Source: Propionicicella superfundia DSM 22317
Lineage (GTDB): Bacteria > Actinomycetota > Actinomycetes > Propionibacteriales > Propionibacteriaceae
DNA: 64,000 nucleotides
NCBI RefSeq assembly: GCF_000423465.1
Contig: NZ_KE384020.1
Span: forward strand, 427,671-491,670
Reading direction: 5' to 3'
This document shows, piece by piece, positions 27,004 to 35,251 of the stretch. The stretch's first letter is position 1. Each line of letters starts with the position of its first letter. The position numbers and the translations under genes are program-made. Under the pieces are notes generated by a model, which did no database searches, was not told where the DNA came from, and saw only the letters and a list, made by a program, of their open reading frames with translations.

Positions 27004-27726
27004 TTACGCCCCGGCGTAGGCCGGGACGAGTCCGATCTTGCGCAACTGGTCCAACGCGTCGATGATGCGCGGGGCGTCCCGCGTACCGATGAGGTCCACG
27101 CCGGCGAGCAGGAACGCGTAGGCGTTCTGCGGACGGGGGAACTTGACCCCGGCGACCTTCACCTTCGTGTCGGTGCCCTTGCAGGCATCGATCATGAGGA
27201 GAACCTGTTCCATCGAAGGGCCTTCGAACTGGCCGGACGAGCTCTTCGCGTAGTCGATCCCGGCCTCGATGATCAGGTCGCAGCCGCGACGGATCTCGTC
27301 GTCGGTGAGGAAGTTGGTCTCGAGGATCATCTTCGTGATGTTGCCCTGGGCGGCGTCGACGAACGCCTTGCACTCCTCGCGGACGTCCGCGTCGTGGCCG
27401 CTCTTCAGCGCGCCGATGTTCATGACGCAGTCGAGGGCCTTGGCTCCTCGTGCCACCGCTTCCGTGGCCTCGGCCACCTTGGCCGCCGTCGTCGCCGCAC
27501 CGAACGGGAAGGCGATCGCCGCAGCGGGCAGCACGTCGGATCCTGCCAACTCCTCGACGATCACGGGCGTCCAGTACGCGGCGGAGCTGTAGAACGCCGC
27601 ACAGTTGTACTTCACGGCGAGGCGGCATCCCTCGCGGATGTCGGTCTCTGTGGAGTTCTTCGGAAGTACGGATTGGTCGAAGCACTTACCCAACTCCCAT
27701 GCGGTCACGCGGGAGAGGTCAACCAT
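27004..27726 (-). CDS. DeoC-like class I aldolase A
   Basis: A 240-residue TIM-barrel protein of the deoxyribose-phosphate aldolase family. It keeps the general-acid aspartate context (ALDCVMNIGALKSG, about residue 100), the Schiff-base lysine in YAKSSSG (about 165) and the second lysine in KVKVAG (about 192). The phosphate-binding segment differs from canonical DeoC: GGIRT is replaced by GVKFPRP, and the last loop reads LIGTRDAPRI. A shifted substrate is therefore likely. AGGAGG lies seven bases before the ATG at 27726. It is followed by the FGGY kinase and is divergent from a second, different DeoC-like gene. Confidence 0.82.
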   Translation of the reverse strand: MVDLSRVTAWELGKCFDQSVLPKNSTETDIREGCRLAVKYNCAAFYSSAAYWTPVIVEELAGSDVLPAAAIAFPFGAATTAAKVAEATEAVARGAKALDCVMNIGALKSGHDADVREECKAFVDAAQGNITKMILETNFLTDDEIRRGCDLIIEAGIDYAKSSSGQFEGPSMEQVLLMIDACKGTDTKVKVAGVKFPRPQNAYAFLLAGVDLIGTRDAPRIIDALDQLRKIGLVPAYAGA

Positions 27727-27745
27727 GATCAAGCCTCCTTGCTGA

Positions 27746-27797
27746 TTGGTACCTTGGGATACGTCTCGTTGGTACTTGTAGGATATACAGGTATAGA
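27746..27797. promoter_or_regulatory. divergent promoter region with duplicated operator
   Basis: Two copies of a TTGGTAC-TTG-GGATA element start at 27746 and 27769, 23 bp apart or about two helical turns. The second copy contains TTGGTA (27769-27774), which with TATAGA (27792-27797) makes a 17-bp-spaced promoter for the plus-strand aldolase. The first copy lies 19 bp before the start of the minus-strand aldolase. A single sugar-responsive repressor binding both copies would control both arms. Its gene is not in the window. Confidence 0.5.
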
Positions 27798-27852
27798 CAA
27801 GCTGTGCTGCTGTTCGCCAGCGAAACCGACAAATGCCGAAGGAGACGCATCG

Positions 27853-28545
27853 ATGCGTACTGTCGCCGAGTTTGCCAAGCACTTCGACCTCGCCCTGCAC
27901 AAGCAGGACGTCACCCGTTCGGTGATCGAGGAGTACTGCGCGGTGGCCCGTGAGAAGAAGGTGTCCGCCTTCTACACCAACCCGTACTGGTCTCCCCTGG
28001 TCGCCCGGGAGCTGGAGGGGAGCGGCGTGCGTGCCGGCGGTGCCCTCGGGTTCCCGTTCGGCGCCTACCTGACCGAGACGAAGCTGATGGAGACCGAGCG
28101 CCTCCTGGAGGCCGGGTGCCGGACCATGGACATGGTCGTGAACATCGGCGAGCTCAAGGACGGCAACTGGAAGATGGTCGCCGACGAGATCGGGGCCTTC
28201 ACCACGCTGTGTCACGACGCGGACGCGTGGGCGAAGATCATCTTCGAGGTGTGCTTCCTCACGCAGGACGAGATCGCACGGCTCACGAAGGTCTGCTGCG
28301 ACGCCGGTGTCGAGTTCGTGAAGACGGCAACGGGTCAGGAGGGCTTCCCCGACCTGCAGGACGTCCAGACGATGCAGGCGAACCTGTCGGGCGACACGAA
28401 GATCAAGGTGTCGGGCGTGCCCCGGACGTTCACTCTGGCCACGGCTCTGTTCCTGTTCGACAACTTCGACGTGAAGCTGATCGGCACCCGGAGCGCCGGC
28501 AAGATCGTCGACCAGTACGCGGAGTACCTCCGGACGCATTCCTGA
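27853..28545 (+). CDS. DeoC-like class I aldolase B
   Basis: A 230-residue member of the same family, only moderately similar to its divergent neighbour. Aspartate context TMDMVVNIGELKDG, Schiff-base lysine in FVKTATG (about 158) and second lysine in KIKVSG are all present. The phosphate loop is altered to GVPRTFT and the end reads LIGTRSAGKIV. AAGGAG supports the ATG at 27853. Shared control with aldolase A and the kinase suggests the two aldolases serve one pathway, either as a hetero-oligomer or on two substrates. An ordinary deoxynucleoside role is less likely, because no nucleoside phosphorylase or phosphopentomutase is adjacent. Confidence 0.82.
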   Translation: MRTVAEFAKHFDLALHKQDVTRSVIEEYCAVAREKKVSAFYTNPYWSPLVARELEGSGVRAGGALGFPFGAYLTETKLMETERLLEAGCRTMDMVVNIGELKDGNWKMVADEIGAFTTLCHDADAWAKIIFEVCFLTQDEIARLTKVCCDAGVEFVKTATGQEGFPDLQDVQTMQANLSGDTKIKVSGVPRTFTLATALFLFDNFDVKLIGTRSAGKIVDQYAEYLRTHS

Positions 28546-28649
28546 ACAGCACGAGTCCTGGCCGGGTCGGCGGAGCGGGGTCGTCCTCGGCGCCGGACGC
28601 GGGTGCGGGGCGCCGGGGTGGACGTGTCGCCGCGTGGCGGGCGGCAGGC

Positions 28650-28662
28650 GATAATGGGCCTG
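28650..28662 (+). promoter_or_regulatory. leaderless promoter of the small Cys-rich protein
   Basis: GATAAT at 28650-28655, six bases, then the GTG at 28662. Confidence 0.5.
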
Positions 28663-28847
28663 TGGCCGGTCATCGCTCGGATCCCCGCTGTCCCTTGCGT
28701 CCTGACGATGCGTGCAGTCTGTGTCAGGTCAACGTGACGGGACCGCACGACTGTGGGCTCGTCTATCTCATGATGAACGACGAGGAGTTGCGGGAGATCC
28801 GGCGCGAGATGTTGCGCGAAGCCCGTGCTGGCAGGGGCGCAGCGTGA
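28662..28847 (+). CDS. small Cys-rich protein (DUF6767-like)
   Basis: A 61-residue protein with CPLRPDDACSLCQVNVTGPHDCGLVYL, four cysteines that could hold a metal, then a charged helix (DEELREIRREMLREAR). The GPHDCGLVYLVM-type signature recalls a conserved short actinobacterial family of unknown function. The start is set by the promoter box six bases upstream. An 18-bp palindrome begins directly at its stop codon and belongs to acnA. Confidence 0.65.
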   Translation: MAGHRSDPRCPLRPDDACSLCQVNVTGPHDCGLVYLMMNDEELREIRREMLREARAGRGAA

Positions 28848-28865
28848 TATCTTGACATCAAGATA
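28848..28865. promoter_or_regulatory. 18-bp perfect palindrome, candidate TamR/MarR operator of acnA
   Basis: TATCTTGA-CA-TCAAGATA is perfectly symmetric, with 8-bp arms, and ends 23 bp before the acnA start. Its size and symmetry fit a MarR-family dimer site. In Streptomyces the MarR protein TamR, which responds to citrate and aconitate, controls aconitase and other citric-acid-cycle genes from palindromes of this kind. The match is from memory and the regulator is not in the window. Confidence 0.55.
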
Positions 28866-28888
28866 AATCCCAGAGAGACGGAGTCGTC

Positions 28889-31561
28889 GTGAGCATCAAC
28901 TCATTCGGGGCGCGGTCCCCGCTACAGGTGGGGGACACCTCCTACGAGATCTTCCGGATAGATGCCGTGGACGGGTCGGAGACCTTGCCCTTCAGCCTCA
29001 AGGTGCTGCTGGAGAACCTGCTGCGCACCGAGGACGGGGCCAATGTCACCGCCGAGGAGATCACGGCCCTCGGATCCTGGGATCCCGGCGCCGATCCGTC
29101 CAAGGAGATCCAGTTCACCCCGGCCCGGGTGATCATGCAGGACTTCACGGGCGTGCCCTGCGTGGTCGACCTCGCGACGATGCGGGAGGCGGTGGAGGAC
29201 CTGGGTGGCGACCCGTCCGTCATCAACCCCCTGTCTCCGGCCGAGATGGTCATCGACCACTCCGTCATCGCCGATCTCTTCGGCACCCCGAACGCGTTCG
29301 AGCGCAACGTCGAGCTGGAGTACGAGCGCAACCGCGAGCGCTACCAGTTCCTCCGGTGGGGGCAGACCGCGTTCCACGACTTCGTCGTCGTCCCCCCGGG
29401 CACCGGCATCGTCCATCAGGTCAACATCGAGCACCTGGCCCGTGTCGTCTTTCCACGGGTCGTCGACGGGGTGCTGCAGGCCTACCCCGACACGTGCGTC
29501 GGCACCGACTCGCACACCACGATGGTCAACGGACTCGGTGTCCTCGGTTGGGGAGTGGGCGGCATCGAGGCCGAGGCGGCCATGCTCGGCCAGCCGGTCT
29601 CGATGCTCATCCCGCGGGTCGTCGGGTTCAAGCTGACCGGTGAACTGCCCGAGGGCGCGACCGCGACCGACCTGGTCCTCACCATCACCGACATGCTGCG
29701 CCGGCACAAGGTCGTCGGCAAGTTCGTCGAGTTCTACGGGACCGGCGTGGGGCAGGTGCCGCTGGCCAACAGGGCGACGATCGGCAACATGAGCCCCGAG
29801 TACGGTTCCACGATCGCGATCTTCCCGATCGACGACCTGACGACCGATTACCTGCGGCTGACGGGCCGCACCGAGGAGCAGATCGCCCTCACCGAGGCGT
29901 ACGCCAAGGAGCAGGGCCTGTGGCACGATCCGTCGATCGAGCCGCGCTTCTCCGAGTACCTCGAGCTCGACCTCGCGACGGTCGTCCCCAGCATCGCCGG
30001 ACCGAAGCGTCCGCAGGACCGCATCCTGCTGTCGTCGGCCAAGGAGGCGTTCCTGGAGGCCGTCAAGGACTACGCGACCGACAAGTCCGTGCCGGCGACG
30101 GTGTCGCTGCCCGACGGAGAGACGTTCGAACTGGGCAACGGCGCGGTCACGATCGCCGCGATCACGTCGTGCACGAACACCTCCAACCCGTCGGTCATGG
30201 TCGGCGCCGGGCTGCTGGCCAAGAAGGCCGTCGAGGCCGGTCTGCGGCGGCGGCCCTGGGTGAAGACGTCGCTCGCGCCGGGCTCGAAGGTCGTCACGGA
30301 CTACTACCACGCCTCCGGGCTCGACCAGTATCTCCAGGCGCTCGACTTCGACCTCGTCGGGTACGGCTGCACGACCTGCATCGGCAACTCCGGGCCGCTC
30401 ATCCCCGAGGTGTCCGCCGCGGTGAACGCGAACGACCTGGCGGTGACCGCGGTGCTGTCGGGCAACCGGAATTTCGAGGGGCGAATCAATCCCGACGTGA
30501 AGATGAACTACCTCGCCAGCCCTCCCCTGGTGGTGGCGTACGCCTTGGCCGGCCGCATGGACATCGACCTCGCCCACGAGCCGCTCGGACAGGGCACCGA
30601 CGGCAAGGACGTGTACCTGCGCGACATCTGGCCGACGCCGACCGAGATCGAGGAGATCGTCGGCAGTTCCATCAACTCCGAGATGTTCACGTCGCGCTAT
30701 GCGGACGTCTTCCACGGCGACGAGCGGTGGCGTTCGCTGCCGACCCCCGAGGGTGACCTGTTCGCCTGGGCCGACGACTCCACGTACATCCGCAAGCCGA
30801 GCTACTTCGAGGACATGCCGGCCGAGCCGCGGCCGGTCGGGGACATCTCCGGCGCGCGTGTGCTGCTTCGACTCGGCGACTCCGTGACGACCGACCACAT
30901 CTCGCCGGCCGGCTCCATCAAGGCCGATACGCCCGCGGGCCGGTATCTCACCGAGCACGGGGTGGAGCGCAAGGACTTCAACTCGTACGGGTCGCGTCGC
31001 GGCAACCACGAGGTGATGGTGCGCGGCACGTTCGCCAATATCCGGCTCCGCAACCAGCTCGCGCCGGGTACCGAAGGGGGTTTCACCCGGGACTTCACCG
31101 TCGCAGATGCCCCCGTGACCACGGTCTACGAGGCGGCGCAGCAGTACGCGGCCGCGGGGACTCCGCTGGTCGTGCTCGCCGGCAAGGAGTACGGCTCCGG
31201 GTCGTCGCGCGACTGGGCGGCGAAGGGCACGGCCCTGCTGGGTGTCCGGGCGGTGATCGCGGAGAGCTACGAGCGCATCCATCGTTCGAACCTGATCGGC
31301 ATGGGCGTGCTGCCGTTGCAGTTCCCCGAGGGTGAGAACGCCGACTCGCTCGGGCTGAGCGGTGAGGAGACCTTCGAGATCGCCGGCATCACGGGGCTGA
31401 ACGAGGGCGTCACGCCCGAGACGGTGACGGTGACGGCGACGCAGGGCGGGCACACGATCACCTTCCAGGCGCGGGTGCGGATCGACACCCCGGGGGAGGC
31501 CGATTACTACCGGCACGGCGGCATCCTGCAGTACGTGCTTCGGCAGCTTGTCGGTAGCTGA
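28889..31561 (+). CDS. acnA: aconitate hydratase A
   Basis: An 890-residue aconitase that interconverts citrate and isocitrate in the citric acid cycle. The [4Fe-4S] ligands are in [13 protein letters not shown] (about residue 430) and [14 protein letters not shown]. The swivel domain contains [16 protein letters not shown] (about 770) and [19 protein letters not shown]. Length equals the AcnA family. GGAG lies five bases before the GTG at 28889. It is transcribed alone: a palindromic operator lies upstream and a strong terminator 75 bp downstream. Confidence 0.96.
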   Translation: MSINSFGARSPLQVGDTSYEIFRIDAVDGSETLPFSLKVLLENLLRTEDGANVTAEEITALGSWDPGADPSKEIQFTPARVIMQDFTGVPCVVDLATMREAVEDLGGDPSVINPLSPAEMVIDHSVIADLFGTPNAFERNVELEYERNRERYQFLRWGQTAFHDFVVVPPGTGIVHQVNIEHLARVVFPRVVDGVLQAYPDTCVGTDSHTTMVNGLGVLGWGVGGIEAEAAMLGQPVSMLIPRVVGFKLTGELPEGATATDLVLTITDMLRRHKVVGKFVEFYGTGVGQVPLANRATIGNMSPEYGSTIAIFPIDDLTTDYLRLTGRTEEQIALTEAYAKEQGLWHDPSIEPRFSEYLELDLATVVPSIAGPKRPQDRILLSSAKEAFLEAVKDYATDKSVPATVSLPDGETFELGNGAVTIAAITSCTNTSNPSVMVGAGLLAKKAVEAGLRRRPWVKTSLAPGSKVVTDYYHASGLDQYLQALDFDLVGYGCTTCIGNSGPLIPEVSAAVNANDLAVTAVLSGNRNFEGRINPDVKMNYLASPPLVVAYALAGRMDIDLAHEPLGQGTDGKDVYLRDIWPTPTEIEEIVGSSINSEMFTSRYADVFHGDERWRSLPTPEGDLFAWADDSTYIRKPSYFEDMPAEPRPVGDISGARVLLRLGDSVTTDHISPAGSIKADTPAGRYLTEHGVERKDFNSYGSRRGNHEVMVRGTFANIRLRNQLAPGTEGGFTRDFTVADAPVTTVYEAAQQYAAAGTPLVVLAGKEYGSGSSRDWAAKGTALLGVRAVIAESYERIHRSNLIGMGVLPLQFPEGENADSLGLSGEETFEIAGITGLNEGVTPETVTVTATQGGHTITFQARVRIDTPGEADYYRHGGILQYVLRQLVGS

Positions 31562-31635
31562 GCCGATCGGCTCGGGTACGAGGCGATCCGGCATCCGACA
31601 CGCCCGGCCATGTCTGCCTCAGAGTCTCAGGCGCA

Positions 31636-31665
31636 CGCCCCGTCAGGCTTCGGCCTGGCGGGGCG
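31636..31665 (+). terminator. UUCG-loop terminator of acnA
   Basis: A 13-bp stem (CGCCCCGTCAGGC and its complement with one G-U pair) closed by a TTCG tetraloop. The rest of the 282-bp gap up to the HIT gene shows no coding or regulatory feature I can support. Confidence 0.75.
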
Positions 31666-31843
31666 CGCCGGCACCCGTGCCGAACGACGCCAAGCCTGGG
31701 TGGCGCGAAGCCGGCCCTGCGTCGAGAAGGACGCCCGGGCGGCGTCGATGAGGTCACGGGGGAGTCGGCTGCAACCACGCCACCCATCGCCTTCGGAACG
31801 TGTTCGGAAGTCCCGGTTGTTGGTCTGTGCGCTCCGTCGACTT

Positions 31844-32257
31844 TCAGGCTCCCGCGATCGCCGCGCGAAGCCGCCCTGCGTAGGCCGCCCGTTCGCCGTC
31901 CGCGTATGCCTGACGGGGCCAGAAGAAGCCACGGAGGCCGTCGCCCTTCGTCCTGGGAACCACGTGAACGTGCAGGTGGGGGACCGACTGACTGACGACG
32001 TTGTTCACGGCGACGAAGCTGCCCTCGGCCCCGAAGGCCGATGCCATCGCGGCCGCGACGGACTGGACGGCGGCGAGGAGGGGGGCGGCGCCGTCCGGCG
32101 GCAGGTCCAGCAGCGTCCGGGCGTGGGCGACGGGGCACACGAGGGCGTGTCCCTTGAACAGCGGCCGCCGGTCGAGGAACGCGATCACGTCGTCGGTGCG
32201 CAGGACGATGTCGGCGGCGAGGTCTCCGCGCGCGATCTGGCACACGATGTCGGGCAT
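31844..32257 (-). CDS. HIT-family nucleotide hydrolase/transferase
   Basis: A 137-residue histidine-triad protein with the catalytic HLHVHVVPR near residue 103 and the CQIARGD start typical of Hint-like proteins. It probably hydrolyses nucleoside phosphoramidates or dinucleotides in the cytoplasm. GAGGATGG before the ATG at 32257 supports the start. The tail after the triad (GDGLRGFFWPRQAYADGE) is the usual Hint-type C-terminus. It faces away from the next membrane gene. Confidence 0.88.
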   Translation of the reverse strand: MPDIVCQIARGDLAADIVLRTDDVIAFLDRRPLFKGHALVCPVAHARTLLDLPPDGAAPLLAAVQSVAAAMASAFGAEGSFVAVNNVVSQSVPHLHVHVVPRTKGDGLRGFFWPRQAYADGERAAYAGRLRAAIAGA

Positions 32258-32356
32258 GGGTCCATCCTCGCCCACGACGGGCGACCCTCCGCGCGCTGTC
32301 CGGCAGGTGCCGAGCGGCGCGTCGGCACACCCCAGGGTCCTCACATGCGTGCGGGC

Positions 32357-32369
32357 TAGGCTGACCGGA
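32357..32369 (+). promoter_or_regulatory. leaderless promoter
   Basis: TAGGCT at 32357-32362, six bases, then the ATG at 32369. Confidence 0.5.
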
Positions 32370-32851
32370 TGAGGCCCGAGCGTGAGCGTCCGCGGTGGAG
32401 GCGCCCGACGCCGCCGGGCGGGCTTCGCCGCATTCCGTGGGGCTACCTGGCGGCCTTCATCGCGCTCGTCGTGGCACCCCTGTTCCTCCTGCTGCTGCCG
32501 GTCGTGCGGACGCCGGCCTGCGGCGTCGACGCCGACATCGGATGCACGCTGAGCGTGGGCCTGCTGCTCTGGGGTGGCGGGTCCCTCGCCGGGATCGTGT
32601 TCGCCGCCTGGCTCCTGCGGCTCGGCTGGCTGTTCGCGCTGGCTCACATCGCGGCGGTCGCCGGCGTGTTCCGTTTCGCCGACGGTGTGCAGAACCTGCT
32701 GACCGTCGGTCTCGTCCTGCTCATCCCGGGTGTGGCGGCCCTGGCGTCGATCCCGTGGAGGACGCCGTGGTACAAGTCCTGGCAGGCATGGGCGGCCGCG
32801 GTCGCGTCGGTGGCGCTGATCGTGTGGGTCGGGCTGTGGATCTACGGCTGA
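32369..32851 (+). CDS. four-helix membrane protein of unknown function
   Basis: A 160-residue protein: a basic, Pro-rich cytoplasmic N-terminus of about 24 residues, then four hydrophobic helices (about 25-46, 60-82, 88-106 and 108-124) and a last helix at the C-terminus (about 138-158). A pair of cysteines in ACGVDADIGCTL lies in the first external loop and could form a disulfide. I do not recognise the family. It ends 24 bp from the convergent oxidoreductase. Confidence 0.6.
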   Translation: MRPERERPRWRRPTPPGGLRRIPWGYLAAFIALVVAPLFLLLLPVVRTPACGVDADIGCTLSVGLLLWGGGSLAGIVFAAWLLRLGWLFALAHIAAVAGVFRFADGVQNLLTVGLVLLIPGVAALASIPWRTPWYKSWQAWAAAVASVALIVWVGLWIYG

Positions 32852-32875
32852 CGCCGGCCCGCGTGTGACGCGAGC

Positions 32876-33844
32876 TCAGTCGCGCACCTGTACGACGACC
32901 TTGCCGATCTGCTCCCCGGCGGCGAGGCGGCGCAGTGCCGAGCCCGCGTCGGCGAGCGCGTAGGTCGAATCGATCACGGGGCGGACTCCGGTGCGTGCGA
33001 GGAAGGCCAGCAGGTTCTCCAGGTCCTGCTTGGTGCCCATCGTCACGCCGAGAATGCTGATCTCGAGAAAGAAGAGGCGCTGCATCTCGGTGCGGGACGG
33101 TTCCCCGGTGGTGGCGCCGGCGACGACCACCGTCCCGCCGGGGCGGACGGCCTTCATCGAATGCGACCAGGTGGCGGCGCCGACGGTTTCGACGACGAGG
33201 TCCATTCGTGCCGGAAGGCGCTCGCCCGGGGCGACGGCGCCGGTCGCGCCCATCGTGAGCGCGAGCTCGCGCTTGGCGGCGGATCGGCTCGTGGCCCACA
33301 CCTCGCAGCCCGCGGCAGCGGCGAGGGAGATGGCCGCCGATGCGACACCGCCGCCGGCGCCCTGCACGAGTACGCGCTGGCCGGGCAGGGCGCGACCGAC
33401 CGGGAACAGCATCCGGTATGCGGTGAGCCAGGCCGTCGGGATGCACGCCGCCTCCGCCCAGGAGAGCTCGGCGGGTTTGGGCACGAGGTTCCAGGTGGGC
33501 ACGCTCACCTGTTCGGCGAGCGTGCCGGGGTAGCGCTCCGAGAGGAGGGAGCGGGGCTCCGCGGGCCCCACGCCGTGCCCTGTCGCGCCGCCGATGACGG
33601 CGTGCAGGACGACCTCGGTGCCGTCCGGCGCGGTACCCGCGCCGTCGGTCCCGAGGATCATCGGCAACTGTTCGGCACGCAGTCCGACGCCGCGCAACGA
33701 CCACAGGTCGTGCTGGTTGAGGGCGGCGGCCCGGAGGTCGACGGTGGTCCAGTTCTCGCGGGGTGTCGGCTCGGGCACCTGCCCGATGTCAAGACCCGCG
33801 ACGGGGTCCTCCGGATCGAAACGAGAGACGGTGGCCGCAAGCAT
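32876..33844 (-). CDS. zinc-binding-type alcohol dehydrogenase/quinone oxidoreductase
   Basis: A 322-residue medium-chain dehydrogenase/reductase. The GroES-like domain covers about 1-115, and the NADP-binding Rossmann domain has VLVQGAGGGVASAAISLAAA near residue 145. The usual cysteine and histidine zinc ligands are absent, which points to the zinc-free quinone oxidoreductase branch. TAAGCT lies exactly six bases before the ATG at 33844, so the message is probably leaderless. Substrate unknown. Confidence 0.85.
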   Translation of the reverse strand: MLAATVSRFDPEDPVAGLDIGQVPEPTPRENWTTVDLRAAALNQHDLWSLRGVGLRAEQLPMILGTDGAGTAPDGTEVVLHAVIGGATGHGVGPAEPRSLLSERYPGTLAEQVSVPTWNLVPKPAELSWAEAACIPTAWLTAYRMLFPVGRALPGQRVLVQGAGGGVASAAISLAAAAGCEVWATSRSAAKRELALTMGATGAVAPGERLPARMDLVVETVGAATWSHSMKAVRPGGTVVVAGATTGEPSRTEMQRLFFLEISILGVTMGTKQDLENLLAFLARTGVRPVIDSTYALADAGSALRRLAAGEQIGKVVVQVRD

Positions 33845-33992
33845 GACCTCAGCTTATGGGGTGCACGCGGATCCGGGCTGTTCCTCGGAGTCCGCGACGA
33901 TGCCGGACACCGCGAAGCCCGCGGCCGGTCACGGCTGCGGAGAATCCGTCGGCGGACGCGAGCCGTCCACTGCCCCGGCGTCCGCCGACAGG

Positions 33993-34151
33993 TCAGGCGT
34001 GGAGAACCTTCGCCACCTCGCGGCGCCAGAGGCGGCGCAGTGTCAGGTGCTCCGTGGGGCGGTCCGCAGGGCGGAGGTCGAATTGACGCGCCTGATCGAG
34101 TTCCTGCATCAGGCGCTCACGATCGCGGTCGACGACCTTGGTTCCCATCAT
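33993..34151 (-). CDS. possible 52-residue basic protein
   Basis: A short open frame beginning MMGTKVVDRDRERLMQELDQ and ending LWRREVAKVLHA, with mostly G/C third codon positions as in real genes here and a GAGG about ten bases before the first ATG. It is highly charged and probably helical. It fills the gap between the oxidoreductase and the LysR gene and reads divergently from the latter. No family is recognised; it could be chance. Confidence 0.4.
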   Translation of the reverse strand: MMGTKVVDRDRERLMQELDQARQFDLRPADRPTEHLTLRRLWRREVAKVLHA

Positions 34152-34233
34152 GCGTCCAGCCTCGTGCATCGATTAATTCGAGACAAGCAGATATTTCCGA
34201 ACGATCATTCGATGATGCCGTATGTTTGGTGCC

Positions 34234-35157
34234 ATGCTGGATCTCAATCGACTGCGCATCCTCCGGGCTGTCGTCGCGAGCGGTTCGGTGACCGACACCG
34301 CCAGGCAGCTCGGCTACACCCCGTCCACGATCAGCCAGCACGTCCACACGCTCGAACGGGAGGTGGGGTTCTCGGTCGTCGAGCGCTCCGGCCGCGGCAT
34401 CGTGCCGACCGCGGCGGGGATCGCGCTCGCCGAGGCCAGCGGGGAGGTCCTGGTGGCGCTGTCGCACCTGGACGCCACGGCGCGGGATCTGCGCGGACAG
34501 ACCAGCGGACGACTGTCGATCCGGACCTTCGCCTCCGCGGCCTACACCTGGATGCCCGGGATCGCCCGCGCGCTGCGCCGCGAGTTCCCCGGGCTGACGC
34601 TGGAACTCTCGCTCGACATGGACGCGCCGGACGACTTCGTGGGCGATATCGAGGTTCTCAGCGAGGTTCCCTTCGACGCACCGACCGTCGTCCCGGGCTA
34701 CACGCGGCGCGAACTCGGCAGCGACGACTTCCTGCTCGCTGTCCCGCCCGAGCATCCGGCCGCCGCGCGGGGGACGGCGCCGCTGGCGGACTTCGCGGGT
34801 GAGGACTGGGTGCAGTACGACTTCCGCGACAAGCTGAGTGCGCGGATCGTAGGGCAGGCCTGCGCGGCCGCCGGCTTCACGCCCCGGTATGTCGCACGGT
34901 CCCAGGATCACGTGACCGGTCTGGCGCTCGTCGCGGCCGGGGTGGGTGTCGCCATCGTCCCCCGCCTGGCGCTGGACTGGTCGCACTTCGAGGTCGCGTC
35001 GGTGCGGGTCACGAACCCCGTTCCGCAGCGACGCATCGTCGTCCTGTGGCGCACCGGCGTGCGCGCCAATCCCGCCGCTCAGCGCACCCTCGCGCTCCTG
35101 GCGGGACTCGCGGCAACCCTCGATGCTCCCGGCTCAGGCGCCGCACGCTCGCGCTGA
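34234..35157 (+). CDS. LysR-family transcriptional regulator
   Basis: A 307-residue regulator. The N-terminal winged helix has VVASGSVTDTARQLGYTPSTISQHVHTLE (about 12-40), followed by the linker helix and a periplasmic-binding-protein-like effector domain from about residue 90. TATGTT seven bases before the ATG at 34234 favours this start over one four codons upstream. The 80-bp upstream region is AT-rich for this genome and contains the divergent gene's start, so self-control and control of that small gene are plausible. Effector unknown. Confidence 0.87.
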   Translation: MLDLNRLRILRAVVASGSVTDTARQLGYTPSTISQHVHTLEREVGFSVVERSGRGIVPTAAGIALAEASGEVLVALSHLDATARDLRGQTSGRLSIRTFASAAYTWMPGIARALRREFPGLTLELSLDMDAPDDFVGDIEVLSEVPFDAPTVVPGYTRRELGSDDFLLAVPPEHPAAARGTAPLADFAGEDWVQYDFRDKLSARIVGQACAAAGFTPRYVARSQDHVTGLALVAAGVGVAIVPRLALDWSHFEVASVRVTNPVPQRRIVVLWRTGVRANPAAQRTLALLAGLAATLDAPGSGAARSR

Positions 35158-35193
35158 GGGCGGCGCGCCTCGGACCGGGTGTGTCGATCCCCC

Positions 35194-35237
35194 TGGACAG
35201 CCGCCGGCGGGCGCCCTAGAATCGAACACACGTTCGA
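35194..35237 (+). promoter_or_regulatory. SOS promoter with perfect LexA box
   Basis: TGGACA (35194-35199), 17 bp, TAGAAT (35217-35222), overlapped by TCGAACACACGTTCGA (35222-35237). The last is an exact match to the actinobacterial LexA consensus TCGAAC-N4-GTTCGA. It covers the -10 end and the start site, so LexA would block transcription until DNA damage. Confidence 0.82.
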
Positions 35238-35251
35238 CGACAGGGGGAGCG

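Noticed and set aside
28922-31594. An 890-codon open frame antisense to acnA
   Set aside because: It is the mirror frame of a high-GC coding gene. The translation is His/Arg/Gly/Asp-rich without hydrophobic core or motifs, and acnA on the other strand is certain.
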